From positions 3,410,001-3,474,000 of the forward strand of contig NZ_CP075338.1 of the NCBI RefSeq assembly GCF_023278365.1: 64,000 nucleotides of DNA. The letters run 5' to 3'. The number at the start of each line of letters is the position of its first letter. Position 1 is the first letter of the stretch. The notes under the pieces were generated by a model. That model had not been told where the DNA came from and ran no database searches. It worked only from the letters and a program-made list of their open reading frames with translations. This document shows, in pieces, positions 43,637 to 52,740 of this stretch. Position numbers and translations under genes: made by a program. This DNA is from Epilithonimonas zeae. Lineage in GTDB: Bacteria; Bacteroidota; Bacteroidia; Flavobacteriales; Weeksellaceae.

Positions 43637-44659
43637 TTAAATTTTTCTATTCTTAGCCAACATGGGAATTGAAATTAAGCCCATTACGAGCATAATAATG
43701 ATTTGCAAAGGTAATGTGATGAAAGAGTAGGCGAGGCCTAATTCTCCGCCTTCAACTGCATCTTTACCCATAGAAATAAACAATGCTGTGAACCCGAATT
43801 TCATTGCCAAATTAAAAGCTCCAATTCCGCCACTTGCAGGAATAATCATTCCCAAAGTTCCGACAACTAATATGAAACATCCATCAGCTGGAGTAAAATT
43901 GGAAGTTTCTGGTAGTGAAAAGCAAACCAAATACGATGCAAAGAAATAACAAATCCAAATTCCTGCTGTCAGAAGGATGAATTTTCCTTTTTGACGAAGT
44001 TTTAAAATCGATTTTAACCCTTCAAAGATTCCTTTTCCAAAACCTATGATTTTATTGTAAATAGAAAATTTTTGCAGAGATTTTCTGAAAATAAAAAAGA
44101 GAAGAAGAATAAAAACAATGCAACCAAGAACAATATAACTTGTATTAGAATTGGATGGATTTTGAGCCTGCTCTTTTTGTTGAGTAGCAGATTTGTAAAA
44201 AGCTAAAAGTGCATCATATTTGAAAATCAAAGTCAATAAAGCGAAAATTCCCATACAAACCAAATCAACAACTCTTTCCAGAATAATAGTTCCAAAAGAT
44301 TTGTCAACCGGAACTTTTTCAACACCGTAAAGTGCTGTTGAACGTGCAACCTCTCCACTTCTTGGGATTGTAAGATTCATCAGATATCCGAAAGAAAGTG
44401 ACCAAAGAGAATTGCTATTGGAAATTTTGTAACCCATTGGTTCCAGAAGAAGATTCCATCTTACAGCTCTGAAAATGTAAGCGGAAACACCAAAAACTGC
44501 TGCAAATGCTACCCAAAGATAATTGGCTTTTTGCAGAGAACTTTTGATTTTGTCAAAGTCCAATCCTCTAAGAGCAACCCAAAGAAAAACTCCTGCAATT
44601 GCAATAGAAATTAGAACAGTAAGAATATTTTTTAAAACAGATGGCTTTTTTTCTTCCAA
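43637..44659 (-). CDS. Lysylphosphatidylglycerol synthase/UPF0104-type membrane protein
   Basis: The 340-residue protein has about eight hydrophobic segments and family landmarks VAFAAVFGVSAYIFRAVRWNLLLEPMG (about residues 50-75), SLSFGYLMNLTIPRSGEVARS and GTLGMIIPASGGIGAFNLAM. Members include flippase-like and aminoacyl-phospholipid synthase N-terminal domains; no soluble synthase domain is attached here, so lipid flipping or transport is the likelier role. It follows panD by 13 bases in the same direction. Confidence 0.87.
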   Translation of the reverse strand: MEEKKPSVLKNILTVLISIAIAGVFLWVALRGLDFDKIKSSLQKANYLWVAFAAVFGVSAYIFRAVRWNLLLEPMGYKISNSNSLWSLSFGYLMNLTIPRSGEVARSTALYGVEKVPVDKSFGTIILERVVDLVCMGIFALLTLIFKYDALLAFYKSATQQKEQAQNPSNSNTSYIVLGCIVFILLLFFIFRKSLQKFSIYNKIIGFGKGIFEGLKSILKLRQKGKFILLTAGIWICYFFASYLVCFSLPETSNFTPADGCFILVVGTLGMIIPASGGIGAFNLAMKFGFTALFISMGKDAVEGGELGLAYSFITLPLQIIIMLVMGLISIPMLAKNRKI

Positions 44660-44672
44660 AATAGCTTAGGAG

Positions 44673-45023
44673 TTATGTTAGAAGATTGGTCTTTTCGTCT
44701 GGAAAAACGATTTTTGGTTGAAAATCTTTAGCTTCCTCAGGACTCATTTGTGCATAAGCAATGATGATAATAATGTCACCTTTTTGAACTTTTCTTGCAG
44801 CTGGTCCATTCAGACAGATTTCGCCAGATTTTCTTTTTCCTTTAATCACATACGTGTCAAAGCGCTCGCCGTTATTCACATTCACGATGTAAACTCTCTC
44901 GCCCACAATCAAACCTGCCGCTTCTATTAGGTCTTCATCAATAGTGATACTTCCAATATAATCAAGGTCCGAAGCTGTGACACGGACTCTGTGAATTTTC
45001 GATTTAAAAACTTCGATAAACAT
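44673..45023 (-). CDS. panD: Aspartate 1-decarboxylase
   Basis: PanD makes beta-alanine for pantothenate. The 116-residue proenzyme contains the self-cleavage site Gly-Ser at IGSITID (about residues 24-25, the new N-terminal pyruvoyl from Ser) and the substrate residue region [18 protein letters not shown]. The C-terminal part is slightly longer than the minimum. It overlaps no neighbour and is followed by the flippase-like gene, so both are probably co-transcribed. Confidence 0.96.
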   Translation of the reverse strand: MFIEVFKSKIHRVRVTASDLDYIGSITIDEDLIEAAGLIVGERVYIVNVNNGERFDTYVIKGKRKSGEICLNGPAARKVQKGDIIIIIAYAQMSPEEAKDFQPKIVFPDEKTNLLT

Positions 45024-45352
45024 AGGTGCAAATTTACGCTAAATAAATAAAAGTTTGAAAAATTTTATATTCAAAAAGTCAATATAAAACCTCGTAAAAT
45101 AAATAGCAATTATTATGGATTTATGAATACTGTTATTACTCATTGTATTTTGGCTCAATTGTTGATTAATAGTGGCAAATCATCAAACACGGACTACGTT
45201 AAAACGTGTGTTTTCGTTAATATTGATTTTAATAAAAATTCATTATAATAAAATAAAAGATATATTTTTCACTAAATTTTATAAAAATATTTGCGTGATA
45301 TCAAAATTGTCTTATATTTGCTATAACAACATAACTTTAATTAATAAATATT
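45024..45352 (+). other. Intergenic region upstream of the second HU gene
   Basis: No gene is seen. It contains AT-rich sequence, an inverted repeat AACACG/CGTGTT with a loop around 45186-45210, and a TTGATTA/AATCATCAA pair near 45163-45186. The HU promoter lies at the end. Confidence 0.5.
45291..45320 (+). promoter_or_regulatory. Promoter of the second HU gene (TTG-19-TATATTTG)
   Basis: TTG at 45291-45293, a 19-base spacer and TATATTTG at 45313-45320; a full Bacteroidota promoter match, 32 bases before the ATG. It resembles the promoter of the first HU gene (30492-30521). Confidence 0.78.
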
Positions 45353-45652
45353 ATGAACAAGTCTGAATTAATCGACGCTATCGCGAAGGATGCAGAAATC
45401 ACAAAAGCTGCTGCAAAAAAAGCTTTGGAATCTTTTGTTGCTAATGTAACAGAAACGCTTAAGAAAAAAGATGGTAAAGTATCTCTAGTAGGTTTTGGAA
45501 CTTTCTCTGTGTCTGAAAGAGCTGCTAGACAAGGTATCAATCCTGCAACTAAAAAACCAATCCAAATTGCAGCAAAAACAGTTGCTAAATTTAAAGCTGG
45601 TGCTGATTTGGCTACTGCGGTTGCTGGTCCTGCAAAAGGAAAGAAAAAATAA
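45353..45652 (+). CDS. HU family DNA-binding protein
   Basis: This is a 99-residue [30 protein letters not shown] at the N-terminus, [20 protein letters not shown] (about residues 43-62) and the arm [21 protein letters not shown]. It is the classical HU form and more canonical than the first HU gene. The C-terminus is Ala/Lys-rich (GPAKGKKK). It has its own promoter and terminator. Confidence 0.96.
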   Translation: MNKSELIDAIAKDAEITKAAAKKALESFVANVTETLKKKDGKVSLVGFGTFSVSERAARQGINPATKKPIQIAAKTVAKFKAGADLATAVAGPAKGKKK

Positions 45653-45675
45653 TTTTATTTGAGTTTATCAAATAA

Positions 45676-45703
45676 AAAACCCGTCTAAGACGGGTTTTTT
45701 TGT
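45676..45703. terminator. HU/ribA terminator
   Basis: AAAACCCGTC and GACGGGTTTT form the stem around TAA, with T-run after; it serves HU (+) and ribA (-). Confidence 0.88.
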
Positions 45704-45723
45704 TTTTAATAAATTGAAGATTT

Positions 45724-46317
45724 TTAATTTTCGTCATCTAAAAGGTGTCCGAAGAAATCTTTTTTGGTCTTTAAATATGAAGCGCTGGATTCATTCGATT
45801 TGATTTGAAGTGGAATTCTGGAGTTGAAATTGATTGTACTATCTTTTATAATCTGAATTTTCTCCGGATTATTAGTCATCAGATTCAAAGATTTGATTCC
45901 GATTTTTTCAAGCATTTCTATAGCAATTCCAAAATCTCTGTCATCTGCCGGTAGTCCTAATTCCAAATTAGCCTGAACAGTATCAAAACCTTTTTCCTGA
46001 AGTGCATAAGCTTTTAGTTTATTAATGATTCCAATGTTTCTGCCTTCCTGCCTTAGATAGATAATTATTCCTCCGTTTTCCTGCATATATTGCATTGCAG
46101 AATTGAGCTGCTGCCCACATTCACATTTTTGAGAATGAAAAACCTCGCCAGTGATACACTCAGAATGAATTCTAACATTAACAGGTTTTTCTAGATCTGT
46201 ATTTTCAGCAATAAGAGCCATATGTGGCATCCAGTTTTTATCGTCCTCGGAAAAAGCCATCATTTTGAACTTCCCAAATTCTGTAGGAACATTCGCTTGT
46301 GCTTGTATATTTAACAT
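45724..46317 (-). CDS. ribA: GTP cyclohydrolase II
   Basis: This enzyme opens GTP to begin riboflavin synthesis. The 197-residue protein shows the zinc-binding cysteines CITGEVFHSQKCEC (about residues 55-68), the RQEGRNIGIINKLKAYALQEKG block (about residues 87-108) and GTP-contact residues near the C-terminus (LMTNNPEKI). It is a stand-alone RibA without the RibB domain. The lipoprotein gene upstream is 15 bases away. Confidence 0.96.
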   Translation of the reverse strand: MLNIQAQANVPTEFGKFKMMAFSEDDKNWMPHMALIAENTDLEKPVNVRIHSECITGEVFHSQKCECGQQLNSAMQYMQENGGIIIYLRQEGRNIGIINKLKAYALQEKGFDTVQANLELGLPADDRDFGIAIEMLEKIGIKSLNLMTNNPEKIQIIKDSTINFNSRIPLQIKSNESSASYLKTKKDFFGHLLDDEN

Positions 46318-46332
46318 CGAATATTAGTGTAA

Positions 46333-46794
46333 TTAATTGGATGACATAGAAGTAGTCTCCGTACTTTTGTTGAGAGAAGCTTCCAAGAGATTCATATTGG
46401 TTTTTATTTTAACCATATATCTGTTCAGAACTTCGTCATCGTCTGTAATCAAAAATTTTCTAAGTTTCTGAATTTTTTTGTACGCTTTTTCAAATCCTTC
46501 CAATGATCTGTGCTTATCAGATTGATTAAAATTGCGAATTGCCGTTAAGTAATCTGTAAGAGAATTTTTCAAAACTCCAACTTCTCTGTTTACGGCATCG
46601 TTTCTGAATTTTGGAAAAGTGGAAACTAGATTTGAAATTGAAGAAGCATAAACAATTGCTTCAGGAGTAAGATAGGCATAGGTGTCTGATAAAGAATCAC
46701 CATGCAATTCTTCTGACGCCGCTGAACTTGTAGAACAAGAACCAGCAACATTGATAATGAATATTGTCGTTAAAAGTTTAAAAAAACTTTTCAT
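46333..46794 (-). CDS. Lipoprotein of unknown function
   Basis: The 153-residue protein has a lipoprotein signal (VAGSC, Cys about 20) followed by STSSAASEE, and a helical remainder with Lys/Asn-rich stretches. No family is recognised. Its start overlaps the DUF4254 gene stop by four bases (ATGA), typical of translational coupling. Confidence 0.75.
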   Translation of the reverse strand: MKSFFKLLTTIFIINVAGSCSTSSAASEELHGDSLSDTYAYLTPEAIVYASSISNLVSTFPKFRNDAVNREVGVLKNSLTDYLTAIRNFNQSDKHRSLEGFEKAYKKIQKLRKFLITDDDEVLNRYMVKIKTNMNLLEASLNKSTETTSMSSN

Positions 46795-47405
46795 TTTTTC
46801 TGCATTTTTTGATACAGGATTGGATTAAGACTTTCATCATTATACATCTTCATTTGTTTGTAAAGCTTCATCTTAACTTTACCATTCTCTATATCAGAAA
46901 GCAGCTGATCTATAGCTGTTGACAAATCTTTATGTTGTTCCAAAAGGATTTGCAGTTTTTGAGAACATTGTAGTTTATGTTCTTCAGAAGCATCTTCACG
47001 AGAGGCTTCTATAGACATATGATAAATTTTCAAAGATAAAATAGAAAACCTATCGATAGACCACGCTGGCGTTTCGCTGTTGATTCTGGCATCAGAATTA
47101 GGAGTAATGGTCTCAAAATTTTTATAGAACCAAAAGTCGATTTGCTCAACAAGATCTGTTCTTTTTTGATTGAGTTTATCAATCCTTCTTTTTATTTTTA
47201 AAGCCTCTATCGGGTCAATATCTTCTTCTCGAATAATATCTTCCAAATGCCATTGAACGGTATCAATCCAGTTTTTTGAATACAAAATCCATTCCAAACT
47301 ATTAGCTTGGAATGGATTGATTTCTTCTGAATTAATGTCATCTTTTATGTGATAATCTTTAACTGATTGGTTAAAGATTTCCCATGCTTTTTCTGTTAAA
47401 CTCAT
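46791..47405 (-). CDS. DUF4254-type protein
   Basis: The 204-residue helical protein matches what I recall as DUF4254: FNQSVKDYHIKDDINSEEINPF, then NSLEWILYSKNWIDTVQWHLEDIIRE (about residues 36-60) and IDKLNQKRTDLVEQID. No catalytic motif. In Bacteroidota it is often near envelope genes; here it lies between tatA and the lipoprotein gene. Confidence 0.82.
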   Translation of the reverse strand: MSLTEKAWEIFNQSVKDYHIKDDINSEEINPFQANSLEWILYSKNWIDTVQWHLEDIIREEDIDPIEALKIKRRIDKLNQKRTDLVEQIDFWFYKNFETITPNSDARINSETPAWSIDRFSILSLKIYHMSIEASREDASEEHKLQCSQKLQILLEQHKDLSTAIDQLLSDIENGKVKMKLYKQMKMYNDESLNPILYQKMQKK

Positions 47406-47420
47406 TTAAAAATTCTTTTT

Positions 47421-47627
47421 TTAAGAAGGGTTGTTTGAATTGTCAGATGATGAAGAATTGTTTTTTTTATCTTCATCCTTAACAGCATCTTTAAACTCCT
47501 TGATACCTGAGCCTAAACCTTTCATTAATTCAGGGATTTTTTTACCTCCGAATAATAAAAGTAATATCAAAGCAACAATTAATATATGTTGCCAAGAAAG
47601 ACTTAATATAACTGTGGATATTGTCAT
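47421..47627 (-). CDS. tatA: Twin-arginine translocase subunit TatA/TatE
   Basis: The 68-residue protein has the TatA pattern: one hydrophobic helix ([24 protein letters not shown], about residues 14-37) with the FGGKK hinge, followed by an amphipathic helix ([14 protein letters not shown]) and an acidic Asn/Ser tail. It lies downstream of envC with a 30-base gap. No tatB or tatC is nearby. Confidence 0.93.
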   Translation of the reverse strand: MTISTVILSLSWQHILIVALILLLLFGGKKIPELMKGLGSGIKEFKDAVKDEDKKNNSSSSDNSNNPS

Positions 47628-47657
47628 TTCAATTTTTTTACAAAGTTAAAGTATTTT

Positions 47658-49193
47658 TTAATACGAAACCCAACCCAGTGGATCGATAGGATCTTCTCCT
47701 TTCCAAATCTGGAAATCCAATGTTATAGACTCATCAAAATCACTGCCAACTTCACCAATTAAAGTTCCGGCGGAAACCTGTTGATTAGCTTTTACCAATG
47801 TTGATGCTAGATTAGAGTAAACTGTAAAATAGTTTCCGTGTTTCACAACAACCGTTCTGCTTCCATTGATAGATTGGATGCTGGAAACAACGCCAGGGAA
47901 GACACATCTAGCTTTAGTTCCTTTAGCGACTGCAATCTTGATTCCGATATTTTCTTCTACAATATTTTTGAAAACAGGATGTGGTTGTCGTCCGAAACGG
48001 TGTGTCACGCTTCCTCTCTCAACAGGGAAAGCAATACGTCCTTTATTGTCTGCAAAATTACTTCCTACAGTAGAACCAACGCCGTAACTTTTCATTACTT
48101 TTTTCTCAGCTTCATCTTTTGCATCTTCATTTCTTTTGTTGATAGCGTCTTCGTTAGCTTTTGCAGCAGCCAGTTTTTCAGATGCTGCTTTTGCTCTTTC
48201 AGCAGCGTCTCTGGTTGCTTTTTCGGCAGCCGCTTTTCGCTCAGCCGTTTTATTAGATTCGGCTAATTTTCTTTCTTCTTCAATTCTTTTAGCCGCTAGT
48301 TCAGCTGCTTTTTTTGATTCTGCTTCTGCTCTTTTTCTTTCTGCTTCTGCAGCAGCAAGTCTAGCTTTGTTTTCAGCCTCGATTCTTTCTTTTTCTTTTT
48401 TGGCAGCTATATCAGCCAATCTTTTTCTTTCCGCTTCAGCTTTTCTTTCCGCTTCTTCTTTAGCTTTAGCAAGTCGGATTTCTTCAGCAATGATATTTCT
48501 AATCTGGCGTTCTAAGTCTTTGGATTGAGCTTGTTTTTGTCTAAGTTCAGCTGTCAATCTAGCTTCATTCTTTTTAAATTCATTAAGGAGATCCTGCTTT
48601 TGTTTTCTTTCGATTTCTATAGTGGCAAGATCTTTTTTCTGAGCAATCAAAAGATTATCCTTTTCAGACATCGATTTTTTCTTCAATGCGATATTTCTTT
48701 TGATTTCTGTAGCTTTGTTTGTGATTTCGGCAGCCTTCTTGTCTTGATATTCAGAGTACCTTTTGAGATATTCTACCCTGCTGAGTGCTTCTCCAATATT
48801 TTTAGATGAAAGTATGAAGGTTACTTTGTTCTGAACACCTTTTGTTTTGTAGGCTTTTACGAGAATTTCAGCATAGTTTTTACGCAAAACTTCTAACTCA
48901 CGATTGTTTTTGTTAATTTCCAGTTGACGTTTATAGATATCATCTTCTATGAATCTTTTCTCTTTCTGCGTATTAGTATAGACTTTTTCTCTCAGTGTAA
49001 TCTTTTGATTCACTGCATTTAAATAGGAAATAGAAAGTTTGGATTCTTGTTTAGTTTGATTCAAAGAAGCATTGATGGAAGAAATTTGTTTTTTAAGGTC
49101 TGCATTTTGTTTTTGCAGAACCTCTTTATCTTTTTGTCCAAAAACGCTTCCGAAAAGGATGATACTTATAAAAAAGCTTAATTTCTTAATCAT
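47658..49193 (-). CDS. EnvC-like murein hydrolase activator with degenerate LytM domain
   Basis: The 511-residue protein has a signal peptide (FISIILFGSVFG), two long coiled coils (about residues 20-120, 180-350, the second rich in Ala/Glu/Lys) and a C-terminal LytM-type domain (about residues 390-511: THRFGRQPHPVFKNIVEENIGIKI, then LDFQIWKGEDPIDP). The zinc site is lost: the usual GVDI/HGxD is NIGIKI and the final HxH is DFQ. As in EnvC it should activate amidases, not cut. Its first codons overlap the DUF4292 gene stop by four bases. Confidence 0.9.
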   Translation of the reverse strand: MIKKLSFFISIILFGSVFGQKDKEVLQKQNADLKKQISSINASLNQTKQESKLSISYLNAVNQKITLREKVYTNTQKEKRFIEDDIYKRQLEINKNNRELEVLRKNYAEILVKAYKTKGVQNKVTFILSSKNIGEALSRVEYLKRYSEYQDKKAAEITNKATEIKRNIALKKKSMSEKDNLLIAQKKDLATIEIERKQKQDLLNEFKKNEARLTAELRQKQAQSKDLERQIRNIIAEEIRLAKAKEEAERKAEAERKRLADIAAKKEKERIEAENKARLAAAEAERKRAEAESKKAAELAAKRIEEERKLAESNKTAERKAAAEKATRDAAERAKAASEKLAAAKANEDAINKRNEDAKDEAEKKVMKSYGVGSTVGSNFADNKGRIAFPVERGSVTHRFGRQPHPVFKNIVEENIGIKIAVAKGTKARCVFPGVVSSIQSINGSRTVVVKHGNYFTVYSNLASTLVKANQQVSAGTLIGEVGSDFDESITLDFQIWKGEDPIDPLGWVSY

Positions 49194-49990
49194 TTGATCT
49201 CTGTCTTAGTATAATTGGCAGGAACGGAATAAGTAGTTTCCATCCGGGAAAAATCAAATTTCGTATTTTCAATTAATATTTCGTCAGTTTTATTAGCTTT
49301 TATAATTATTTTAACATTTTTTGGAAAGCTCTCATTGTTCAAAATTACCCTGTTAGAATAAGTAATTTCGAGTTGATTATTGTTAGCTGGATTTGTTAAA
49401 AGAACGTGATTTAAATTTAAATCCTGATCATAACCTAATTTGATATTGTACTCTGTAGTTTTACCATTTTCAGTAATTTTCTGAGTCTCTTTGGATGTTA
49501 ACGTGAATCCAGAAATATCCGGTTTTAAATTATAATTTCTTTCTGAAACAGGGATGAAGGTCTTACCAAGGAGTAAATTCTGTAAAGCGTTATAATCAAT
49601 GAAATTAACATTCAAAAGTTTGTTAAGATAACCGAAATCGGAATCGATGTAAGTTTTATCCAATTTATAATAACCTTTGATGCCTTCTGGTGTTGCAACA
49701 CCTCTTGCAGCTTGCAAAATGACTGCTGTAAGATTCATCCAAACTTTCTGTCCATTTTCTACATAGATTACAGCGTCCAGAGTTGGAATAAAAGAACCTG
49801 TCCTTGCATCAATTTTACTATTGATTTTAACAGCATCAAAAGTTGATTTTTTTTCTATTGTAGAGAAAAACTGAGAGTTGTTTTCAATAGGTTTTGTTGT
49901 GCTTACTGGCTGCTCTTGAGTTTGTTTTTTTTGAACACTACAAGCTGTAACCAATAAAGCTGAAAATATGATTAGAAAATATGATTTCAT
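49190..49990 (-). CDS. DUF4292-type lipoprotein
   Basis: The 266-residue protein has a lipobox TACS (Cys about 17) followed by VQKKQTQ, and a beta-rich body with a LolA/LolB-like pattern (KVWMNLTAVILQAARGVATPEGIKGYY). The family is common in Bacteroidota and of unclear function; a lipoprotein-carrier-like fold is plausible by comparison only. Overlap with envC shows co-translation. Confidence 0.83.
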   Translation of the reverse strand: MKSYFLIIFSALLVTACSVQKKQTQEQPVSTTKPIENNSQFFSTIEKKSTFDAVKINSKIDARTGSFIPTLDAVIYVENGQKVWMNLTAVILQAARGVATPEGIKGYYKLDKTYIDSDFGYLNKLLNVNFIDYNALQNLLLGKTFIPVSERNYNLKPDISGFTLTSKETQKITENGKTTEYNIKLGYDQDLNLNHVLLTNPANNNQLEITYSNRVILNNESFPKNVKIIIKANKTDEILIENTKFDFSRMETTYSVPANYTKTEIK

Positions 49991-50070
49991 AAATTTTTTT
50001 CGAATGAATCTAACAATATTAACGCCAAAAAAGAATTAATATTTCTAAAAACTTAGTTAAATAAAATAAC

Positions 50071-50098
50071 AAACTTTGCCAGATATCTGACAAAGTTT
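50071..50098 (-). terminator. Terminator of the sugar nucleotidyltransferase gene
   Basis: AAACTTTGCCAGAT and ATCTGACAAAGTTT form a near-perfect 14-base stem with no loop, about 20 bases past the stop on the minus strand. Confidence 0.8.
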
Positions 50099-50118
50099 GA
50101 ATTATAATTGATGTTGAA

Positions 50119-51138
50119 TTAATCCTTTGAAAGGAAATCCAAAACTGAATAATCTCCTAAAGAAATTTCTCTTGCCACTCCAAAATATTTGGCAGAATTA
50201 CCAATCATAGAGTTGCTCAAGTTTCCGTGGTCAATAATTGTATCCTCCTGAATTAATGAATTATCAATATTAGAGTTGATAACAACGGTATTTTTTCCAA
50301 GAGAAACATTAGGACCAATTTTCGAATTAGAAATTTTTACATTTTCTCCGATAAAGCAAGGCGGAATAATCATACAATTTTCAATCTCTGCAGAATCTGG
50401 ATAAGTCGACATACATTCTTTTTCGTATTCCAGAATTTTACTGTTGGTTTCTACGGTTGCATTTTTGTTTCCACAATCCATCCAGTCATCAACTTTTCCA
50501 AGAGAGAATTTAGCGCCTTTTGCTCTAAGATTTTCTAATGCTGTTGTCAACTGGTATTCGCCACCTTCCATAATATTGTTATCCATAATATGGTCAATTT
50601 CTGCCATCAATTTTTCAGCAGAATTGAAATAATATATACCAATAATTGCCAAATCAGAAACGTATTCTTTTGGTTTTTCTACAAAATCTGTAATGAAGCC
50701 ATAATCGTCCAATTTCACAACACCGAAAGCTGAAGGATCTTCTACTTTTTTTACCCAGATTACACCGTCAGCATTAGTATCCAAGTGGAAATCTGCTCGG
50801 AAAAGTGTATCTGCAAATGCAATGATAACAGGTCCGCTCATACTTTCTCTTGCGCAGTTGATTGCGTGAGCAGTTCCAAGCGGTTCATTTTGAGCATATA
50901 TGCTTCCTTTTGCACCAAGATTTTCAGCAACTTTGATAAGAGAAGCTTCTACTTCCGGGCCAAAATCTCCAATGATGAAAGCTATCTCTTCGATTGGTTC
51001 ATTAGCTACTTTTGCGATATCTTCAACCAGTCTTTGTACGATTGGTTTTCCTGCAATTGGAATCAACGGTTTAGGTACCGTAAGAGTATGTGGTCTAAGT
51101 CTGGATCCACGCCCAGCCATTGGAACTATTATTTTCAT
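50119..51138 (-). CDS. Sugar nucleotidyltransferase with left-handed beta-helix tail
   Basis: The 339-residue protein has the N-terminal nucleotide-binding motif GRGSRLRPHTLTVPKPLIPIAGKP (about residues 9-32) and a C-terminal hexapeptide-like region (about residues 250-320). The substrate is not fixed by sequence; glucose-1-phosphate thymidylyl- or uridylyl-transferase, or the mannose-1-phosphate guanylyltransferase-like group, are possible. It lies just downstream of the polysaccharide flippase gene in the same direction and probably feeds that pathway. Confidence 0.9.
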   Translation of the reverse strand: MKIIVPMAGRGSRLRPHTLTVPKPLIPIAGKPIVQRLVEDIAKVANEPIEEIAFIIGDFGPEVEASLIKVAENLGAKGSIYAQNEPLGTAHAINCARESMSGPVIIAFADTLFRADFHLDTNADGVIWVKKVEDPSAFGVVKLDDYGFITDFVEKPKEYVSDLAIIGIYYFNSAEKLMAEIDHIMDNNIMEGGEYQLTTALENLRAKGAKFSLGKVDDWMDCGNKNATVETNSKILEYEKECMSTYPDSAEIENCMIIPPCFIGENVKISNSKIGPNVSLGKNTVVINSNIDNSLIQEDTIIDHGNLSNSMIGNSAKYFGVAREISLGDYSVLDFLSKD

Positions 51139-51190
51139 AAATTATTTTTAAATAATTGACTATTAGTTTTTTAATAGTGAGTTTGAGTTG

Positions 51191-52648
51191 TTATTTTATT
51201 CCTAACTTGTTAAGGATTTTAGCAGGAATTAATTTTTCCTTTCTTAGCAAGAAGGTTGCCAAAATTAGAAATATAACATTTCCTAACCAAATGTTTTCTT
51301 TTAAATATTGGTAATATGCCAGAGACACTACCATTGTGATCAGAATCACAATGATATTTTTATAAATATTATAAGGAATCGGGTATTTGTAATGTCCCCA
51401 AATGTAGGAGATGACCATCATGGTAAAGTAACTCGCAATGGTTGCCCAAGTCGAAGCCCAGTAACCATATTTTGGAATGAAATAAAAATTAATAAGGATT
51501 GTTATCAAAACTCCAATTCCGGAAATGTAAGCACCAATGATCGTTTTATCCGTCAATTTATACCAAATCGAAAGGTTAAGATAAATCCCTAAAAATAAGC
51601 TGGCAAAAAACAGAATAGGAAGGATTGAAATTCCCTCGTAATATTCCGGATTATTGATGTAAACTTTCGCAATCCAATCCAGATTTACAGATAGGAACAA
51701 AACAATCAGACAGTTAATTGCAATGAAAATATCCATTAATCTGACATAAGTTTGATTGGCATTTTTGCTTTTTGAATTACTAAAGAAAAAGGGTTCAATT
51801 CCTAAAGAGTATGCTTGTCTAAAAAGAATAACAAAAGTCACAACCTTGGCTACGCCACCATAAACACCTAATTCGTGACGTCCAATTTCTTCTGGTAAAA
51901 GAAATTTAAGAAATTGTCTGTCAAAGGTTTCATTAATGATTCCTGCTAAACCTGCAATGGTAATCGGCCAGGAATATTTGATCATTTTTTTCCAAAGTTC
52001 CCAGGAGAAATGCTTTATTCTTGCGATTAATAATTCTTGCGACAACATCAAAAATGTAATTGAGCTCGCTACAAGATTTGCTACGAAAACGTAACCGATT
52101 CCAAATTCCGAACTGTATTTTAAACCGAAAATTCCATTGGGATATTTTGGAAGAATGATGATGAAAAATACAACTAAAAGGAAATTGATAATTCCATTTG
52201 TAATTCTGATTCCGGCATATTTCAACGGTCTTTCATTTTTTCTCAACATTACAAAAGGCATTGCACAAAAAGCGTCTAAAGCCAAAGTCACTGTTAAGAT
52301 TGCTAATAAGTCAACTTGGTCAGGTGTTTTGAAAGCGTCTGCCAATGGTTGCCGATAAAATAATGTGAAACTCAAATAAACTAAAGTCACTGCCAAAACA
52401 CTGAAAAACGATGTTGAAATTAGTTTGCGGTCATCTTTTTCGTCCAGCGCAAATCGGAAAAAAGTGGTTTCCATTCCGTGGGTCAAGAGTACGGCAATAA
52501 CACCTGCTACAGAATAAAAATCTGCAAAAGGAGAGTAGGCCGTTGGTCCAAAAGTTCTCGTAATAATTGGGTTGATTACAAACGGAAACAATCTGATAAT
52601 CACAGTTGTTAATCCATAAAGCGCAGTTTGTCCGAGAAGTTTCTTCAT
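51191..52648 (-). CDS. Polysaccharide/lipid-linked sugar flippase (Wzx/MATE-like)
   Basis: The 485-residue protein has about 13-14 hydrophobic helices and begins LLGQTALYGLTTVIIRLFPFVINPIITRTFGPTAYSPF, typical of the polysaccharide-biosynthesis flippase family, which moves lipid-linked oligosaccharides across the inner membrane. It is 52 bases from the sugar nucleotidyltransferase on the same strand, so the two probably act together in making surface polysaccharide. Confidence 0.92.
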   Translation of the reverse strand: MKKLLGQTALYGLTTVIIRLFPFVINPIITRTFGPTAYSPFADFYSVAGVIAVLLTHGMETTFFRFALDEKDDRKLISTSFFSVLAVTLVYLSFTLFYRQPLADAFKTPDQVDLLAILTVTLALDAFCAMPFVMLRKNERPLKYAGIRITNGIINFLLVVFFIIILPKYPNGIFGLKYSSEFGIGYVFVANLVASSITFLMLSQELLIARIKHFSWELWKKMIKYSWPITIAGLAGIINETFDRQFLKFLLPEEIGRHELGVYGGVAKVVTFVILFRQAYSLGIEPFFFSNSKSKNANQTYVRLMDIFIAINCLIVLFLSVNLDWIAKVYINNPEYYEGISILPILFFASLFLGIYLNLSIWYKLTDKTIIGAYISGIGVLITILINFYFIPKYGYWASTWATIASYFTMMVISYIWGHYKYPIPYNIYKNIIVILITMVVSLAYYQYLKENIWLGNVIFLILATFLLRKEKLIPAKILNKLGIK

Positions 52649-52740
52649 CTAATAATATATTGTTTTCATCGGTCAGATGGAATCTGCGATTTCAATTCAA
52701 AAATTTTTGCAAAAATAATCTATTCTGATAAGAATTCGGT

